Positions 45,255-55,681 of a DNA stretch of 64,000 nucleotides are shown here, piece by piece. Source of the DNA: Enterobacter quasihormaechei (GTDB lineage: Bacteria > Pseudomonadota > Gammaproteobacteria > Enterobacterales > Enterobacteriaceae); contig NZ_SJON01000017.1 of assembly GCF_004331385.1 (NCBI RefSeq), positions 36,032-100,031 on the forward strand, read 5' to 3'. The notes beneath the pieces were generated by a model. That model was not told where the DNA came from and did not search any database. It saw only the letters and a program-made list of their open reading frames with translations. How positions within the stretch are numbered: position 1 is the stretch's first letter; each line of letters opens with the position of its first letter. The position numbers were made by a program, and so were the translations under genes.

Positions 45255-46616
45255 ATGTTTGATAATTTAACCGATCGTTTGTCGCGCACGCTGCGCAACA
45301 TCAGCGGCCGTGGACGCCTCACCGAAGAGAACATCAAGGAAACGCTGCGCGAAGTGCGCATGGCGCTGCTGGAAGCAGACGTTGCGTTGCCGGTCGTCCG
45401 TGATTTTATCAACCGTGTGAAAGAGAAAGCGGTTGGTCATGAAGTTAACAAGAGCCTGACCCCGGGTCAGGAGTTCGTCAAAATCGTTCGTAACGAACTG
45501 GTTTCGGCGATGGGCGAAGAGAACCAGGTGCTTAACCTGGCGGCCCAGCCGCCTGCCGTGGTGCTGATGGCGGGTCTGCAAGGTGCAGGTAAAACCACCA
45601 GCGTCGGTAAGCTGGGGAAATTCCTGCGCGAAAAGCACAAGAAAAAGGTGCTGGTGGTTTCGGCGGACGTCTATCGCCCGGCGGCGATCAAACAGCTGGA
45701 AACGCTGGCTGAGCAGGTTGGCGTGGACTTCTTCCCGTCCGATGTGGCGCAGAAGCCTGTCGATATCGTGAATGCCGCGCTGAAAGAGGCGAAGCTGAAA
45801 TTCTACGACGTGCTGCTGGTGGATACCGCCGGTCGTCTGCACGTCGACGAAGCGATGATGGACGAGATCAAGCAGGTGCACGCCTCTATCAACCCGGTAG
45901 AGACCCTGTTTGTCGTTGACGCCATGACCGGTCAGGATGCGGCGAACACCGCGAAAGCGTTTAACGAAGCCCTGCCGTTGACCGGTGTGGTGCTGACCAA
46001 AGTGGACGGTGACGCCCGCGGCGGTGCGGCGCTGTCTATTCGCCACATCACCGGTAAGCCGATTAAATTCCTCGGCGTGGGCGAGAAAACCGAAGCGCTG
46101 GAGCCGTTCCACCCGGATCGTATTGCTTCCCGTATCCTCGGCATGGGCGACGTGCTGTCGCTGATCGAAGATATTGAGAGCAAGGTCGACCGCGCGCAGG
46201 CGGAAAAACTCGCCAGCAAGCTGAAAAAAGGCGACGGCTTCGATCTGACCGACTTCCTTGAGCAGCTGCGTCAGATGAAAAACATGGGCGGCATGGCCAG
46301 CCTGATGGGCAAGCTGCCGGGCATGGGGCAGATCCCGGACAACGTTAAATCGCAGATGGACGACAAAGTGCTGGTGCGTATGGAAGCCATCATCAACTCG
46401 ATGACGCTGAAAGAACGTGCGAAGCCAGAAATCATCAAAGGGTCGCGTAAGCGCCGTATCGCAGCCGGCTGCGGCATGCAGGTGCAGGACGTTAACCGCC
46501 TTCTCAAACAGTTCGACGACATGCAGCGTATGATGAAGAAAATGAAGAAAGGCGGCATGGCGAAGATGATGCGCGGCATGAAAGGCATGATGCCACCAGG
46601 ATTCCCTGGGCGTTAA
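45255..46616 (+). CDS. ffh: Signal recognition particle protein Ffh
   Basis: The 453-residue protein (same as E. coli) has the N domain, GTPase G domain with GLQGAGKTT (about 105-113) and DTAGRL, and the methionine-rich M domain (about 300-453) that binds 4.5S RNA and signal peptides. The start follows a GGCGAGAG site. Confidence 0.97.
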   Translation: MFDNLTDRLSRTLRNISGRGRLTEENIKETLREVRMALLEADVALPVVRDFINRVKEKAVGHEVNKSLTPGQEFVKIVRNELVSAMGEENQVLNLAAQPPAVVLMAGLQGAGKTTSVGKLGKFLREKHKKKVLVVSADVYRPAAIKQLETLAEQVGVDFFPSDVAQKPVDIVNAALKEAKLKFYDVLLVDTAGRLHVDEAMMDEIKQVHASINPVETLFVVDAMTGQDAANTAKAFNEALPLTGVVLTKVDGDARGGAALSIRHITGKPIKFLGVGEKTEALEPFHPDRIASRILGMGDVLSLIEDIESKVDRAQAEKLASKLKKGDGFDLTDFLEQLRQMKNMGGMASLMGKLPGMGQIPDNVKSQMDDKVLVRMEAIINSMTLKERAKPEIIKGSRKRRIAAGCGMQVQDVNRLLKQFDDMQRMMKKMKKGGMAKMMRGMKGMMPPGFPGR

Positions 46617-46699
46617 TCGGCCTTTTACAGCAGACTGATCAACTGCTGATTGCATTTTCCCCAAAAATCAGTAAAATTTTCGGGCTTTTAATATGACAC

Positions 46700-46733
46700 C
46701 CGGGCTCCGTTCCTCGATGGGGCCCGGTTGTTT
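46700..46733 (+). terminator. Hairpin in the rpsP leader
   Basis: CCGGGC (46700-46705) pairs with GCCCGG (46722-46727) and is followed by TTGTTTTA. It lies between ffh and rpsP, about 20 bases before the rpsP ribosome site. It can end ffh transcription or attenuate the rpsP operon. Confidence 0.55.
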
Positions 46734-46753
46734 TATTCACACAAGAGGATGTT

Positions 46754-47002
46754 ATGGTAACTATTCGTTTAGCACGTCACGGCGCTAAAAAGCGTCCGTT
46801 CTACCAGGTTGTTGTGACTGACAGCCGTAATGCACGCAACGGTCGCTTCATTGAGCGCGTTGGTTTCTTCAACCCACTGGCCTCTGGCGCAGAAGAAGAA
46901 ACCCGTCTGGATCTGGATCGTATCGCTCACTGGGTTGGCCAGGGCGCTACTGTTTCCGATCGCGTTGCTACGCTGATCAAAGCAGCAAACAAAGCAGCTT
47001 AA
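46754..47002 (+). CDS. rpsP: 30S ribosomal protein S16
   Basis: The 82-residue protein is identical in length to E. coli S16 and begins [20 protein letters not shown]. It is the first gene of rpsP-rimM-trmD-rplS. Confidence 0.98.
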   Translation: MVTIRLARHGAKKRPFYQVVVTDSRNARNGRFIERVGFFNPLASGAEEETRLDLDRIAHWVGQGATVSDRVATLIKAANKAA

Positions 47003-47020
47003 TCTGTCACGGTGGTCATG

Positions 47021-47557
47021 ATGAGCAATAAAGCACCTGTTGAACCGATCGTATTGGGAAAAATGGGTTCTTGCTACGGTATCCGTGGTTGGCTCAGAGT
47101 GTTTTCCTCCACTGAAGACGCTGATAGCATTTTTAATTACCAGCCCTGGTTTATCCAGAAAGCCGGTAAGTGGGAAGAGGTCGAGCTGGAAAGCTGGCGT
47201 CACCACAATCAGGACATCATCATCAAGCTGAAAGGCATTGACGATCGTGATGCCGCGAATGCGCTGACTAATTGTGAAATTGTCGTGGATTCGTCGCAGT
47301 TGCCGCAGCTGGAAGAGGGCGACTACTACTGGAAAGACCTTATGGGTTGCCAGGTAGTGACCACTGAAGGCTACAGCCTGGGGAAAGTCATCGACATGAT
47401 GGAAACCGGGTCAAATGACGTTCTCGTCATTAAGGCAAACCTGAAAGATGCATTTGGCATCAAGGAGCGGCTGGTCCCGTTCCTCGATGGACAGGTTATC
47501 AAGAAAGTCGATCTCGCTACTCAAACCATTGAAGTAGATTGGGATCCTGGTTTTTAA
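47021..47557 (+). CDS. rimM: 16S rRNA processing factor RimM
   Basis: The protein has 178 residues from the ATG at 47021 (an ATG one codon earlier is also possible). The N-terminal RimM domain contains [17 protein letters not shown]; the C-terminal PRC-barrel-like part ends IEVDWDPGF. It helps mature the 30S head near S19. E. coli RimM is slightly longer (182) at the N-terminus. Confidence 0.96.
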   Translation: MSNKAPVEPIVLGKMGSCYGIRGWLRVFSSTEDADSIFNYQPWFIQKAGKWEEVELESWRHHNQDIIIKLKGIDDRDAANALTNCEIVVDSSQLPQLEEGDYYWKDLMGCQVVTTEGYSLGKVIDMMETGSNDVLVIKANLKDAFGIKERLVPFLDGQVIKKVDLATQTIEVDWDPGF

Positions 47558-47587
47558 TTCTCCGGATAAACGGTAAAAGACGGCGCT

Positions 47588-48355
47588 ATGTGGATTGGCA
47601 TAATTAGCCTGTTTCCTGAAATGTTCCGCGCGATTACCGATTACGGGGTAACTGGCCGGGCAGTAAAGAATGGCCTGCTGAGCATCCAGAGCTGGAGTCC
47701 GCGTGACTTCACGCATGACCGGCACCGTACCGTGGACGATCGTCCTTACGGCGGCGGACCGGGGATGTTGATGATGGTGCAACCCTTACGGGACGCCATT
47801 CACACAGCAAAAGCCGCGGCAGGTGAAGGCGCGAAGGTGATTTATCTGTCACCTCAGGGACGCAAGCTTGATCAAGCGGGCGTGAGCGAACTGGCGACGA
47901 ATCAAAAGCTGATTCTGGTCTGTGGTCGTTACGAAGGGATAGATGAGCGCGTAATTCAAACCGAGATTGACGAAGAATGGTCTATCGGCGATTACGTTCT
48001 CAGCGGTGGTGAGTTACCCGCAATGACGCTGATTGACTCCGTTGCCCGGTTTATTCCGGGTGTTCTGGGCCATGAAGCTTCGGCAACGGAAGATTCCTTT
48101 GCCGATGGATTGCTGGACTGTCCACACTATACTCGTCCTGAAGTGTTAGAAGGGATGGAAGTACCGGCAGTGTTACTGTCAGGAAACCATGCCGAGATAC
48201 GTCGCTGGCGTTTGAAGCAGTCGCTGGGCCGAACCTGGCTTAGAAGACCTGAACTTCTGGAAAACCTGGCTCTGACTGAAGAGCAAGCAAAGTTGCTGGC
48301 CGAGTTCAAAACTGAACACGCGCACCAGCAGCATGAACATGATGGGAATGCGTAA
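47588..48355 (+). CDS. trmD: tRNA (guanine37-N1)-methyltransferase TrmD
   Basis: The 255-residue protein (same as E. coli) has the trefoil-knot SPOUT motifs [13 protein letters not shown] and [14 protein letters not shown]. It methylates G37 of tRNAs reading CNN, UGG and similar codons and prevents frameshifting. Confidence 0.97.
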   Translation: MWIGIISLFPEMFRAITDYGVTGRAVKNGLLSIQSWSPRDFTHDRHRTVDDRPYGGGPGMLMMVQPLRDAIHTAKAAAGEGAKVIYLSPQGRKLDQAGVSELATNQKLILVCGRYEGIDERVIQTEIDEEWSIGDYVLSGGELPAMTLIDSVARFIPGVLGHEASATEDSFADGLLDCPHYTRPEVLEGMEVPAVLLSGNHAEIRRWRLKQSLGRTWLRRPELLENLALTEEQAKLLAEFKTEHAHQQHEHDGNA

Positions 48356-48395
48356 TACGCTCCCGAATATCAGTTTACCCAGGATAAGAGATTAA

Positions 48396-48746
<351 letters not shown>

Positions 48747-48773
48747 GATTCGCTTAAGCGACATCCTGTTAGA

Positions 48774-48804
48774 AAGGGCTGGCCGAAAGGCTGGCCCTTT
48801 TTTT
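48774..48804 (+). terminator. Terminator of the rpsP operon
   Basis: GGGCTGGCC pairs with GGCTGGCCC (two G-U pairs) around a GAAA loop and is followed by seven T, 28 bases after rplS. Confidence 0.88.
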
Positions 48805-48878
48805 ATCCCATCGCACCTCTCGCGTTAACCCTTCCGTTATAAATCATTTACAATATGCGCCTCTTGGATGGAGGGTAA

Positions 48879-49283
48879 GTGGATAACGTACTGCATCAGC
48901 ATAGCTGGAAACGCGCAGCGGCATTGACCGCGCTGTTTGCGATCCTGCTGATCGTCGTGGCGCCGCTGATCTCCGTCTCGCTGCAAAAAGATCCCATGAG
49001 CGCGATGCCTGGCATGCATCATGACATGAGCATGATGTCGATGGACGAGCATCACGACGATATGCCACACACGATGCCGGTTGACCATGCGGAGGCGTGC
49101 GGCTACTGCGTGCTGCTGGCGCACGTGCCGGGCGTGATGCTGGCGCTTATCGTTCTGCTCAGCGTGGTGTTGCAGCGGCTGCGGCTGAAGCCGCCACGTC
49201 AGGCGGTCAGCCACTGGCACTTCTTCCCCTGGCTTTATCCTGATACCCGCGCGCCGCCGCGGCGGTCTGCTTTCTCCCTTTAA
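48879..49283 (+). CDS. DUF2946-type membrane protein with His/Met-rich loop
   Basis: The 134-residue protein starts with GTG after GGAGGG. It has one membrane segment at about residues 13-33, then a loop (about 38-70) packed with methionine, histidine and aspartate (MHHDMSMM, DEHHDD), an ACGYC motif, and a second membrane segment (about 82-100). This composition suits metal, especially copper, binding. It precedes a PepSY membrane protein by 38 bases and probably forms an operon with it. E. coli K-12 has no such pair at this site. Function is inferred only. Confidence 0.75.
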   Translation: MDNVLHQHSWKRAAALTALFAILLIVVAPLISVSLQKDPMSAMPGMHHDMSMMSMDEHHDDMPHTMPVDHAEACGYCVLLAHVPGVMLALIVLLSVVLQRLRLKPPRQAVSHWHFFPWLYPDTRAPPRRSAFSL

Positions 49284-49321
49284 AACAAAATCACTCACTT
49301 TTTGCCTTAAAAAGGAAAAGT

Positions 49322-50692
49322 ATGACTACCTGCACTCCGCGCGCGGCATGGGGAAACCTGCTGCGTCGCCTCCATTTCTACATCGGGCTGTTTGTCGGTC
49401 CGTTTATCTTCTTCGCCGCGCTGACCGGTACGCTGTATGTGGCAACGCCGCAGCTTGAAAATGCGCTGTACCGTAACGCACTCCATACGGATGCCGTGGG
49501 TGATGCGCAGCCTCTTGCTGAACAAATTGCCGTGGCGGAAAACGCCGTGGGTTCAGCGCTGCGTTTACATGCCGTTCGTCCGGGGCTGGAAAAGGGCGAA
49601 ACGACCCGCGTGATGTTTGTCGACCCGAAGCTTGGTCCCTCCGAGCACCGGGCGCTCTTTGTTGATCCTGTCAGCCTTGAACTACGCGGGGATATGACCG
49701 TGTACGGCACCAGCGGGATTTTACCGCTGCGCCAGACAATCGATTATCTGCATACCTCGCTGATGCTGGGCAACTTCGGGCGGCTCTATAGCGAGTTAGC
49801 CGCCTCCTGGATGTGGGTTGCTGCCCTGGGCGGTATCGCGCTGTGGTTCTACACCCGGCCAAAGCGCCGCATTAACAACCGTTTCCAGAATCGTCGTCGC
49901 CTGCATGTGATGTTAGGCTGGACGCTGCTGGCGGGAATGCTGCTGTTCTCAGCCACCGGTTTAACCTGGTCACAATGGGCCGGGGGTAACGTTGACAAGC
50001 TGCGGGCAGAGATGAACTGGCTGACGCCGCAGGTTAATACCCAGCTTTCCGGTGCGCCGGAAATGATGGATGAACACGCCGAACACCGTGGCCATCACGG
50101 TGCAATGACGATGCCTGACATGCCGGTCGAGCTGTCGCTTTTTGACAGCGTGTTGCAGGCTGCTCGCCAGTCGGGGATTGATGCGAACAAAGTTGAGATC
50201 CGCCCGGCAAAAAGGGCTGACCAGGCATGGACGGTGACGGAAATCGATCGCCGCTGGCCGACGCAGGTTGATGCCGTTGCCGTGGAGCCCCACTCTCTGA
50301 AGGTGCTGGACAGCACTCGCTTCGAGGATTTTCCGCTGATGGCGAAACTCACCCGCTGGGGCGTGGATTTCCATATGGGGATCCTGTTTGGTCTGGTAAA
50401 TCAGCTGGTGCTCATCGCGTTTGGTGTTGCGCTGTGCGTGCTGATTATCCTGGGATACCGGATGTGGTGGATGCGTCGGCCTGCAACGTCAGCCGCGAAC
50501 CCGGTCCAGACGCTCTGTCAAAGCTGGCTGGCATTGCCGCTGTGGGGAAGGGGAGTGACCTTGCTGATAAGCGTTCTGCTGGGGCTGGCGTTGCCGGTGA
50601 TGGGCGTCAGCGTGGCGGTATTCATTGCGATCGACTGGCTGCGCTGGCGAGCGGCTTCAGGCGTGTCGCTCGCCGGATCATCCGTTAAATAG
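49322..50692 (+). CDS. PepSY-associated membrane protein (PiuB/iron-uptake-reductase type)
   Basis: The 456-residue protein has four or more membrane helices (about 20-42, 160-178, 195-215, 345-380, 400-440), with the PepSY_TM pattern LHFYIGLFVGPFIFFAALTG near the start. A periplasmic His-rich insertion lies near 245-260 (DEHAEHRGHHG). Family members reduce siderophore-bound iron or transfer electrons across the membrane. With the upstream His/Met-rich protein it may form a metal-related redox unit. It ends 3 bases before convergent yfiB. Confidence 0.8.
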   Translation: MTTCTPRAAWGNLLRRLHFYIGLFVGPFIFFAALTGTLYVATPQLENALYRNALHTDAVGDAQPLAEQIAVAENAVGSALRLHAVRPGLEKGETTRVMFVDPKLGPSEHRALFVDPVSLELRGDMTVYGTSGILPLRQTIDYLHTSLMLGNFGRLYSELAASWMWVAALGGIALWFYTRPKRRINNRFQNRRRLHVMLGWTLLAGMLLFSATGLTWSQWAGGNVDKLRAEMNWLTPQVNTQLSGAPEMMDEHAEHRGHHGAMTMPDMPVELSLFDSVLQAARQSGIDANKVEIRPAKRADQAWTVTEIDRRWPTQVDAVAVEPHSLKVLDSTRFEDFPLMAKLTRWGVDFHMGILFGLVNQLVLIAFGVALCVLIILGYRMWWMRRPATSAANPVQTLCQSWLALPLWGRGVTLLISVLLGLALPVMGVSVAVFIAIDWLRWRAASGVSLAGSSVK

Positions 50693-50694
50693 CC

Positions 50695-51177
50695 TTATGG
50701 CGTGCTGATGACCACCGCAACCCGGCGGTTTTCAGCACGCCCTTGCGCAGTGCGGTTGCTGCTGACAGGGTATTTTTTACCTAAGCCCCGCGTGGTGAGG
50801 TTGCTGCGCGGGATGTTCGCGCCCTTCGCCCAGGCATCCGCCACGACGTTGGCGCGTTTTAACGAAAGCGCTTCGTTGTAGCGCTCTTCACCATAGTTAT
50901 CCGTATGTCCGTCCATCCGGGCGTGATTCAGACCGGTTGCCGCCAGACGTGAGGCCATAGTCTGGATCTGCGTTTCACTTTCCGGGCGCAGTCTGGCGTC
51001 ATTTTTATCAAACAGGATCTTATCCGACAGGCCCAGAGACCAGTCGCCGTTCAGTTCGTTAAAGCCGTAGGACTTCATGGCCGCAATTTGTGCTGGTGTG
51101 AATTTACCGTCCGGCGTCTGACACCCGGACATAGCCAGAGATGCCATTAATAACGGCGCAAAGTATCGCTTTAACAT
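50695..51177 (-). CDS. yfiB: OmpA-family lipoprotein YfiB
   Basis: The 160-residue protein (same as E. coli) has lipobox MSGC with cysteine 19 and an OmpA-like peptidoglycan-binding domain with MDGHTDNYGEERYNEALSL. In Pseudomonas and E. coli models YfiB sequesters YfiR and so frees the diguanylate cyclase. It is the last gene of yfiR-dgcN-yfiB. Confidence 0.95.
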   Translation of the reverse strand: MLKRYFAPLLMASLAMSGCQTPDGKFTPAQIAAMKSYGFNELNGDWSLGLSDKILFDKNDARLRPESETQIQTMASRLAATGLNHARMDGHTDNYGEERYNEALSLKRANVVADAWAKGANIPRSNLTTRGLGKKYPVSSNRTAQGRAENRRVAVVISTP

Positions 51178-51189
51178 ATCGTCTTCCTT

Positions 51190-52410
51190 TCAGGATATTG
51201 TTTTCGAACGCTGGTTCTTGACCAGATACATATTGCGATCGGCTTGCTCCAGTAATGCCTCAACGGAGCCATTTTCCCACGCCAGAGCAAAGCCAATGCT
51301 GAGTGACATTGATGCTGTGTGCCCGTTATGCAGATCAAACGGACGAATAAATTGCTGCGACAGCGCGGCGCAAATATATTCCACCTCACGCTCGGTATGG
51401 ACGCCGTACAGGATCATGGCAAACTCGTCGCCGCCGAGACGGTAAGACTGATGACGCTTTTCGCCAAACTCGACCATCCTTTTTGCGGCTTCGATCAGGA
51501 CGCAGTCACCCGCGGCATGACCCCAGGTGTCGTTGATAAACTTGAAGTTATCACCGTCCAGGAAGAGCAGGGCAGAATTGGTTTTTGCCGAAGCGTCATT
51601 CATCAAGGCCGCAATGTTGTTGCGAAACGCGGCGCGGTTTGCCAGCCCCGTGAGCGGATCGTGCATAGCGGTACGCAACAGCTGCGCGTTTTTGGCCTGT
51701 AGCTTGAGCTGCCACTCCTCCATTTCATCCAGCAGGCTGTTGAAGTCTTCTCCAAACTGGTGGAACTCTTCAATCCGGCCTTCCGTTACCCGGCGAGAGA
51801 AGTTGCGGTTGGTGCGGACATCATGCACAACGTCAGTAATGTTTTGCATTTCAGCGACCATGCCATGGTGTAGCGAGCGGGTGATGGTCAATGCGACGGC
51901 AGAGGCAATAAGAATGCAGCCGGTGAGAACCGCAAATGACAGCCAGATAAAGTGGCTAATCAGGCTGTCTCGTGCGGTAAGTCGAATTTCGCCAATCACA
52001 TTGCCGTTATGCATGATGGGCTGTGCGACAGGAAGAGGGAACAACCAGCGGCTGACCAGCGCGCCCAGCGTGTCGGTATTATCCGCCGGGTTCCATGACC
52101 ACCAGGCAAACCGTTTATGATGCGCGTTAAGCACTTCCGCCACGGCAAACTGCCCCTGCTTACCGAGGGTCGCGAGCGTTTCGTTTGCCGCCACGGCATC
52201 GTTGAACACCAGAGAGGCTTCAAGGCTGTGGCTCATGGTGGCGCCGGTGAGCTCGAGGTTTTTTTGCGCGTATTGCTTTAATGTCACTACGGAAGCGAAA
52301 CACAGCAGCAGCCATATAAACGTCATCGTTATAACGACGCTTATCATGCTGATTCGCCGCAACGTTCTTTTAAACGTCGGACGCGGTGTTGATATGACAT
52401 CCTTATTCAT
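51190..52410 (-). CDS. dgcN: Diguanylate cyclase DgcN (YfiN/TpbB)
   Basis: The 406-residue protein (E. coli 408) has TM1 (about 20-44), a periplasmic PAS/CHASE8-like domain (about 50-150), TM2 (about 154-177), a HAMP domain, and a GGDEF domain with an intact GGDEF at 326-330. It makes c-di-GMP, which promotes biofilm and slows flagellar motility through YcgR. It overlaps yfiR by 8 bases, consistent with tight coupling to its repressor. Confidence 0.95.
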   Translation of the reverse strand: MNKDVISTPRPTFKRTLRRISMISVVITMTFIWLLLCFASVVTLKQYAQKNLELTGATMSHSLEASLVFNDAVAANETLATLGKQGQFAVAEVLNAHHKRFAWWSWNPADNTDTLGALVSRWLFPLPVAQPIMHNGNVIGEIRLTARDSLISHFIWLSFAVLTGCILIASAVALTITRSLHHGMVAEMQNITDVVHDVRTNRNFSRRVTEGRIEEFHQFGEDFNSLLDEMEEWQLKLQAKNAQLLRTAMHDPLTGLANRAAFRNNIAALMNDASAKTNSALLFLDGDNFKFINDTWGHAAGDCVLIEAAKRMVEFGEKRHQSYRLGGDEFAMILYGVHTEREVEYICAALSQQFIRPFDLHNGHTASMSLSIGFALAWENGSVEALLEQADRNMYLVKNQRSKTIS

Positions 52411-52939
52411 GCTTCTTATTCCGCGCGAGCATTAATACATCCGGATTGACTCTTACGCCACTGCGCGCCAGCGCGTCCAGATTGACGGAAAACCTGACCT
52501 GGTTGAACTCTATTATCAGACAAAATGCGCTGCCAATAACGCATTCAGGATTTTGCTCTGACATTAATAGCAACGCATGGCCTTGATATTGATTTATTAT
52601 TTCCTGTTGAGTTGCCGGCGACTCACTCCCGAAATAGAGGGCATCACACCTTGCCGCGAGCGCTTCCCGATCGCTATGCACAATGACAGGAGTATAGGGC
52701 AACGGGTTATTTACATCTTCACTGCTGAGCGCCTGTCTGTAACGGGAAGAGGCATAAATACAGAGCTTCGGCTGGCCGGACAGTGCTGGCCATCGGGTGT
52801 AGCTCACAATACCGGAAACAATCGAACGTACCGATTTATCCGTTTCCGTAAACGAGCCTGCCCTTGCAGGACTCACTAAAATGAACAGCATTAGCGCCAG
52901 GGGGAGGTGAAGCAAAGCGATCAAGAATGTATTTCTCAT
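52403..52939 (-). CDS. yfiR: Periplasmic DgcN inhibitor YfiR
   Basis: The 178-residue precursor (E. coli 172) has a signal peptide ending near ARAG (about residue 27). The conserved [15 protein letters not shown] and [22 protein letters not shown] segments are present, with the paired cysteines of the family. It represses DgcN from the periplasm. The start [10 protein letters not shown] was chosen because it gives a proper signal peptide; the frame continues to 52999. Confidence 0.93.
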   Translation of the reverse strand: MRNTFLIALLHLPLALMLFILVSPARAGSFTETDKSVRSIVSGIVSYTRWPALSGQPKLCIYASSRYRQALSSEDVNNPLPYTPVIVHSDREALAARCDALYFGSESPATQQEIINQYQGHALLLMSEQNPECVIGSAFCLIIEFNQVRFSVNLDALARSGVRVNPDVLMLARNKKHE

Positions 52940-53253
52940 CAGAATCCGCCAAACCGCCCCGGAAATAGATGTCCTTAAGAATTTCCGGCAGAATACCATT
53001 GTTTCTTAAAGCCGTCATTATGTCAGAAATATCCCTGTATTGACCTAAGCTAAATCTTAGGGCGAACTATATTCCCGAGAATAAAGCCAGTTTCGATTAA
53101 GTCTGCTGGAATTCATAATTTCCTTCATTCTTTGTTGCCTGAATACATGTGCCACGCAAGTTTCCCTTCGATTCATCAGAGAGTTATTAAGCTCACGGCC
53201 AGCGCCTGGATAGTGTTCCTTGCGTGAGCGTAGACGTGCAGTAAATGCGCATG
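52940..53253. other. Divergent promoter region of yfiR and aroF
   Basis: About 310 bases without a convincing gene. It should carry the yfiR promoter (left) and upstream control of aroF (right). Confidence 0.6.
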
Positions 53254-53324
53254 TGTAATTTTATGTTTACGTTTTCAACCTGAGTTTTTGGCATTAAAAT
53301 GGCTTCTGTAAATTAAAGTGTACG
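53254..53324 (+). promoter_or_regulatory. TyrR boxes upstream of aroF
   Basis: TGTAAT-N6-TTTACG (53254-53271) and TGTAAA-N6-TGTACG (53307-53324) match the TyrR consensus TGTAAA-N6-TTTACA at most positions. They predict repression of aroF-tyrA by TyrR with tyrosine, as in E. coli. Confidence 0.85.
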
Positions 53325-53418
53325 TTTTTTGGATTGAAATCTTTACTTGTTGTGGTATCGTTGTGTCACCTCCTTGAGGAAAACCACTATCGCAAACGAG
53401 TTTTACAGGATCGCAATC

Positions 53419-54489
53419 ATGCAAAAAGACGCGCTGAACAACGTACATATCACTGACGAACAGGTTTTAATTACCCCGGATCAACTGAAGGCGGAGTTTC
53501 CGCTGAGCGCCGCGCAGGAAGCTCAGATTGAGCATTCTCGCCAGACCATTTCTGACATTATCGCTGGCCGCGATCCGCGTCTGCTGGTGGTATGCGGCCC
53601 TTGCTCTATTCACGATCCTGAAACCGCCATTGAGTACGCACGTCGATTTAAAGCATTAGCGGAGGAGGTCAGCGATAGCCTCTACCTGGTGATGCGCGTC
53701 TATTTTGAAAAGCCACGCACGACGGTTGGCTGGAAAGGATTGATCAACGATCCGCACATGGATGGCTCGTTTGACGTGGAAGCAGGGCTGAAAATTGCGC
53801 GTCGCCTGCTGGTGGAACTGGTCAGCATGGGCCTGCCGCTGGCAACCGAAGCGCTGGATCCGAACAGCCCGCAGTACCTTGGCGATCTGTTTAGCTGGTC
53901 CGCGATTGGCGCGCGCACCACCGAATCACAAACCCACCGCGAGATGGCGTCTGGCCTGTCTATGCCGGTTGGTTTTAAAAACGGTACCGACGGCAGCCTG
54001 GCGACGGCGATTAACGCCATGCGCGCCGCCGCAATGCCGCACCGTTTTGTTGGGATCAACCAGGCGGGCCAGGTATGCCTGCTGCAAACCCAGGGCAACC
54101 CGGACGGTCACGTGATCCTCCGCGGCGGTAAAGCACCGAACTACAGCCCGGCGGACGTTGCGCAGTGTGAAAAAGAGATGGAACAGGCAGGACTGCGTCC
54201 GGCACTAATGGTAGATTGCAGTCATGGTAATTCGAATAAAGATTACCGTCGCCAGCCAGCGGTTGCAGAATCTGTGATTGCACAGATTAAAGATGGCAAC
54301 CGTTCAATTATCGGCTTGATGATTGAAAGTAATATTCATGAAGGCAATCAGTCATCGGAACAGCCGCGCAGCGCGATGAAGCCCGGCGTCTCCGTTACGG
54401 ATGCCTGTATCAGCTGGGAAACCACCGATGCGCTGCTGCGTGAGATCCACAAAGATTTAAACGGCCAGCTGGCGACGCGTCTGGCTTAA
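53419..54489 (+). CDS. aroF: DAHP synthase, tyrosine-sensitive (AroF)
   Basis: The 356-residue protein (same as E. coli AroF) begins [17 protein letters not shown] and carries the class I DAHP synthase motifs [12 protein letters not shown] and [11 protein letters not shown]. It condenses phosphoenolpyruvate and erythrose 4-phosphate at the entry to the shikimate pathway. The start was set by alignment; an in-frame ATG/TTG region upstream lies in the leader. It is 10 bases before tyrA. Confidence 0.97.
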   Translation: MQKDALNNVHITDEQVLITPDQLKAEFPLSAAQEAQIEHSRQTISDIIAGRDPRLLVVCGPCSIHDPETAIEYARRFKALAEEVSDSLYLVMRVYFEKPRTTVGWKGLINDPHMDGSFDVEAGLKIARRLLVELVSMGLPLATEALDPNSPQYLGDLFSWSAIGARTTESQTHREMASGLSMPVGFKNGTDGSLATAINAMRAAAMPHRFVGINQAGQVCLLQTQGNPDGHVILRGGKAPNYSPADVAQCEKEMEQAGLRPALMVDCSHGNSNKDYRRQPAVAESVIAQIKDGNRSIIGLMIESNIHEGNQSSEQPRSAMKPGVSVTDACISWETTDALLREIHKDLNGQLATRLA

Positions 54490-54499
54490 GAGGGTAGTT

Positions 54500-55621
54500 A
54501 TGGTTGCTGAATTGACCGCACTGCGCGATCAAATTGATGAAGTGGATAAGGCGCTGCTGGATCTTCTGGCGCGCCGCATGGCGCTGGTTGCTGAGGTCGG
54601 CGAAGTGAAAAGCAAATACGGCCTGCCGATTTACGTTCCGGAGCGCGAGGCCTCTATGCTCGCCTCCCGCCGTAAAGAGGCGCAGGCTCTGGGCGTTTCA
54701 CCTGATTTGATTGAAGACGTCCTGCGCCGCGTGATGCGCGAGTCCTATTCCAGCGAAAACGACAAGGGCTTCAAAACCCTCTGTCCGTCGCTGCGTCCGG
54801 TGGTTATCGTCGGTGGCGGCGGGCAGATGGGGCGTCTGTTTGAAAAAATGCTGACGCTCTCTGGCTATCAGGTGCGTATTCTGGAGAAAGAGGACTGGCC
54901 GCACGCGGCGGAGCGGATGAAAGACGCCGGTATGGTTATCGTCAGCGTGCCGATCCACGTGACGGAGCAGATCATCGGTAAACTTCCTCCCCTGCCGGAA
55001 GATTGCATTCTGGTGGATTTGGCCTCCGTTAAAAATGGTCCGCTACAGGCCATGCTGGCGGCACACACCGGCCCTGTGCTTGGGTTACATCCGATGTTTG
55101 GCCCGGACAGCGGCAGCCTGGCGAAACAGGTCGTGGTTTACTGTGACGGACGGCAGCCGGAAGCCTACCAGTGGTTCCTGGAACAAATTCAGGTCTGGGG
55201 GGCGCGTTTACACCGCATTAGTGCGGTAGAGCATGACCAGAACATGGCGTTTATTCAGGCGCTGCGCCACTTTGCAACTTTCGCCTACGGGCTGCACCTG
55301 GCGGAAGAGAACGTTCAGCTTGAACAATTGCTGGCGCTTTCCTCGCCAATCTATCGTCTCGAGCTGGCGATGGTCGGGCGACTGTTTGCGCAGGATCCGC
55401 AGCTTTATGCCGACATCATTATGTCGTCTGAAAACAACCTGGCACTGATCAAACGTTATTATCAGCGTTTTGGCGAAGCGATCACCTTGCTGGAGCAGGG
55501 CGATAAACAGGCCTTTATCGACAGTTTCCGTAAAGTGGAGCACTGGTTCGGTGATTACGCCACGCGATTCCAGAGCGAAAGCCGCACGCTGTTGCGCCAG
55601 GCAAATGACAGTCGCCAGTAA
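54500..55621 (+). CDS. tyrA: Chorismate mutase / prephenate dehydrogenase TyrA
   Basis: The 373-residue bifunctional protein (same as E. coli) has an AroQ-type chorismate mutase (residues 1-90) and a prephenate dehydrogenase with a Rossmann motif [11 protein letters not shown] (about 100-110). It makes 4-hydroxyphenylpyruvate for tyrosine. Confidence 0.97.
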   Translation: MVAELTALRDQIDEVDKALLDLLARRMALVAEVGEVKSKYGLPIYVPEREASMLASRRKEAQALGVSPDLIEDVLRRVMRESYSSENDKGFKTLCPSLRPVVIVGGGGQMGRLFEKMLTLSGYQVRILEKEDWPHAAERMKDAGMVIVSVPIHVTEQIIGKLPPLPEDCILVDLASVKNGPLQAMLAAHTGPVLGLHPMFGPDSGSLAKQVVVYCDGRQPEAYQWFLEQIQVWGARLHRISAVEHDQNMAFIQALRHFATFAYGLHLAEENVQLEQLLALSSPIYRLELAMVGRLFAQDPQLYADIIMSSENNLALIKRYYQRFGEAITLLEQGDKQAFIDSFRKVEHWFGDYATRFQSESRTLLRQANDSRQ

Positions 55622-55640
55622 TCGGATGATGTATATACTG

Positions 55641-55664
55641 AAAGCCAGCAATGCTGGCTTTTTT
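55641..55664 (+). terminator. Terminator of aroF-tyrA
   Basis: A 9-bp stem AAGCCAGCA/TGCTGGCTT followed by a T-run lies 20 bases after tyrA and 18 bases before the lactonase gene. Confidence 0.88.
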
Positions 55665-55681
55665 CATTTTGGGGATCTGTT

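Noticed and set aside
45267..46664. A 465-codon open frame antisense to ffh
   Set aside because: It lies wholly opposite a certain gene, is rich in His, Gln and Arg in a way typical of antisense frames in GC-rich DNA, and has no ribosome site or known domain.
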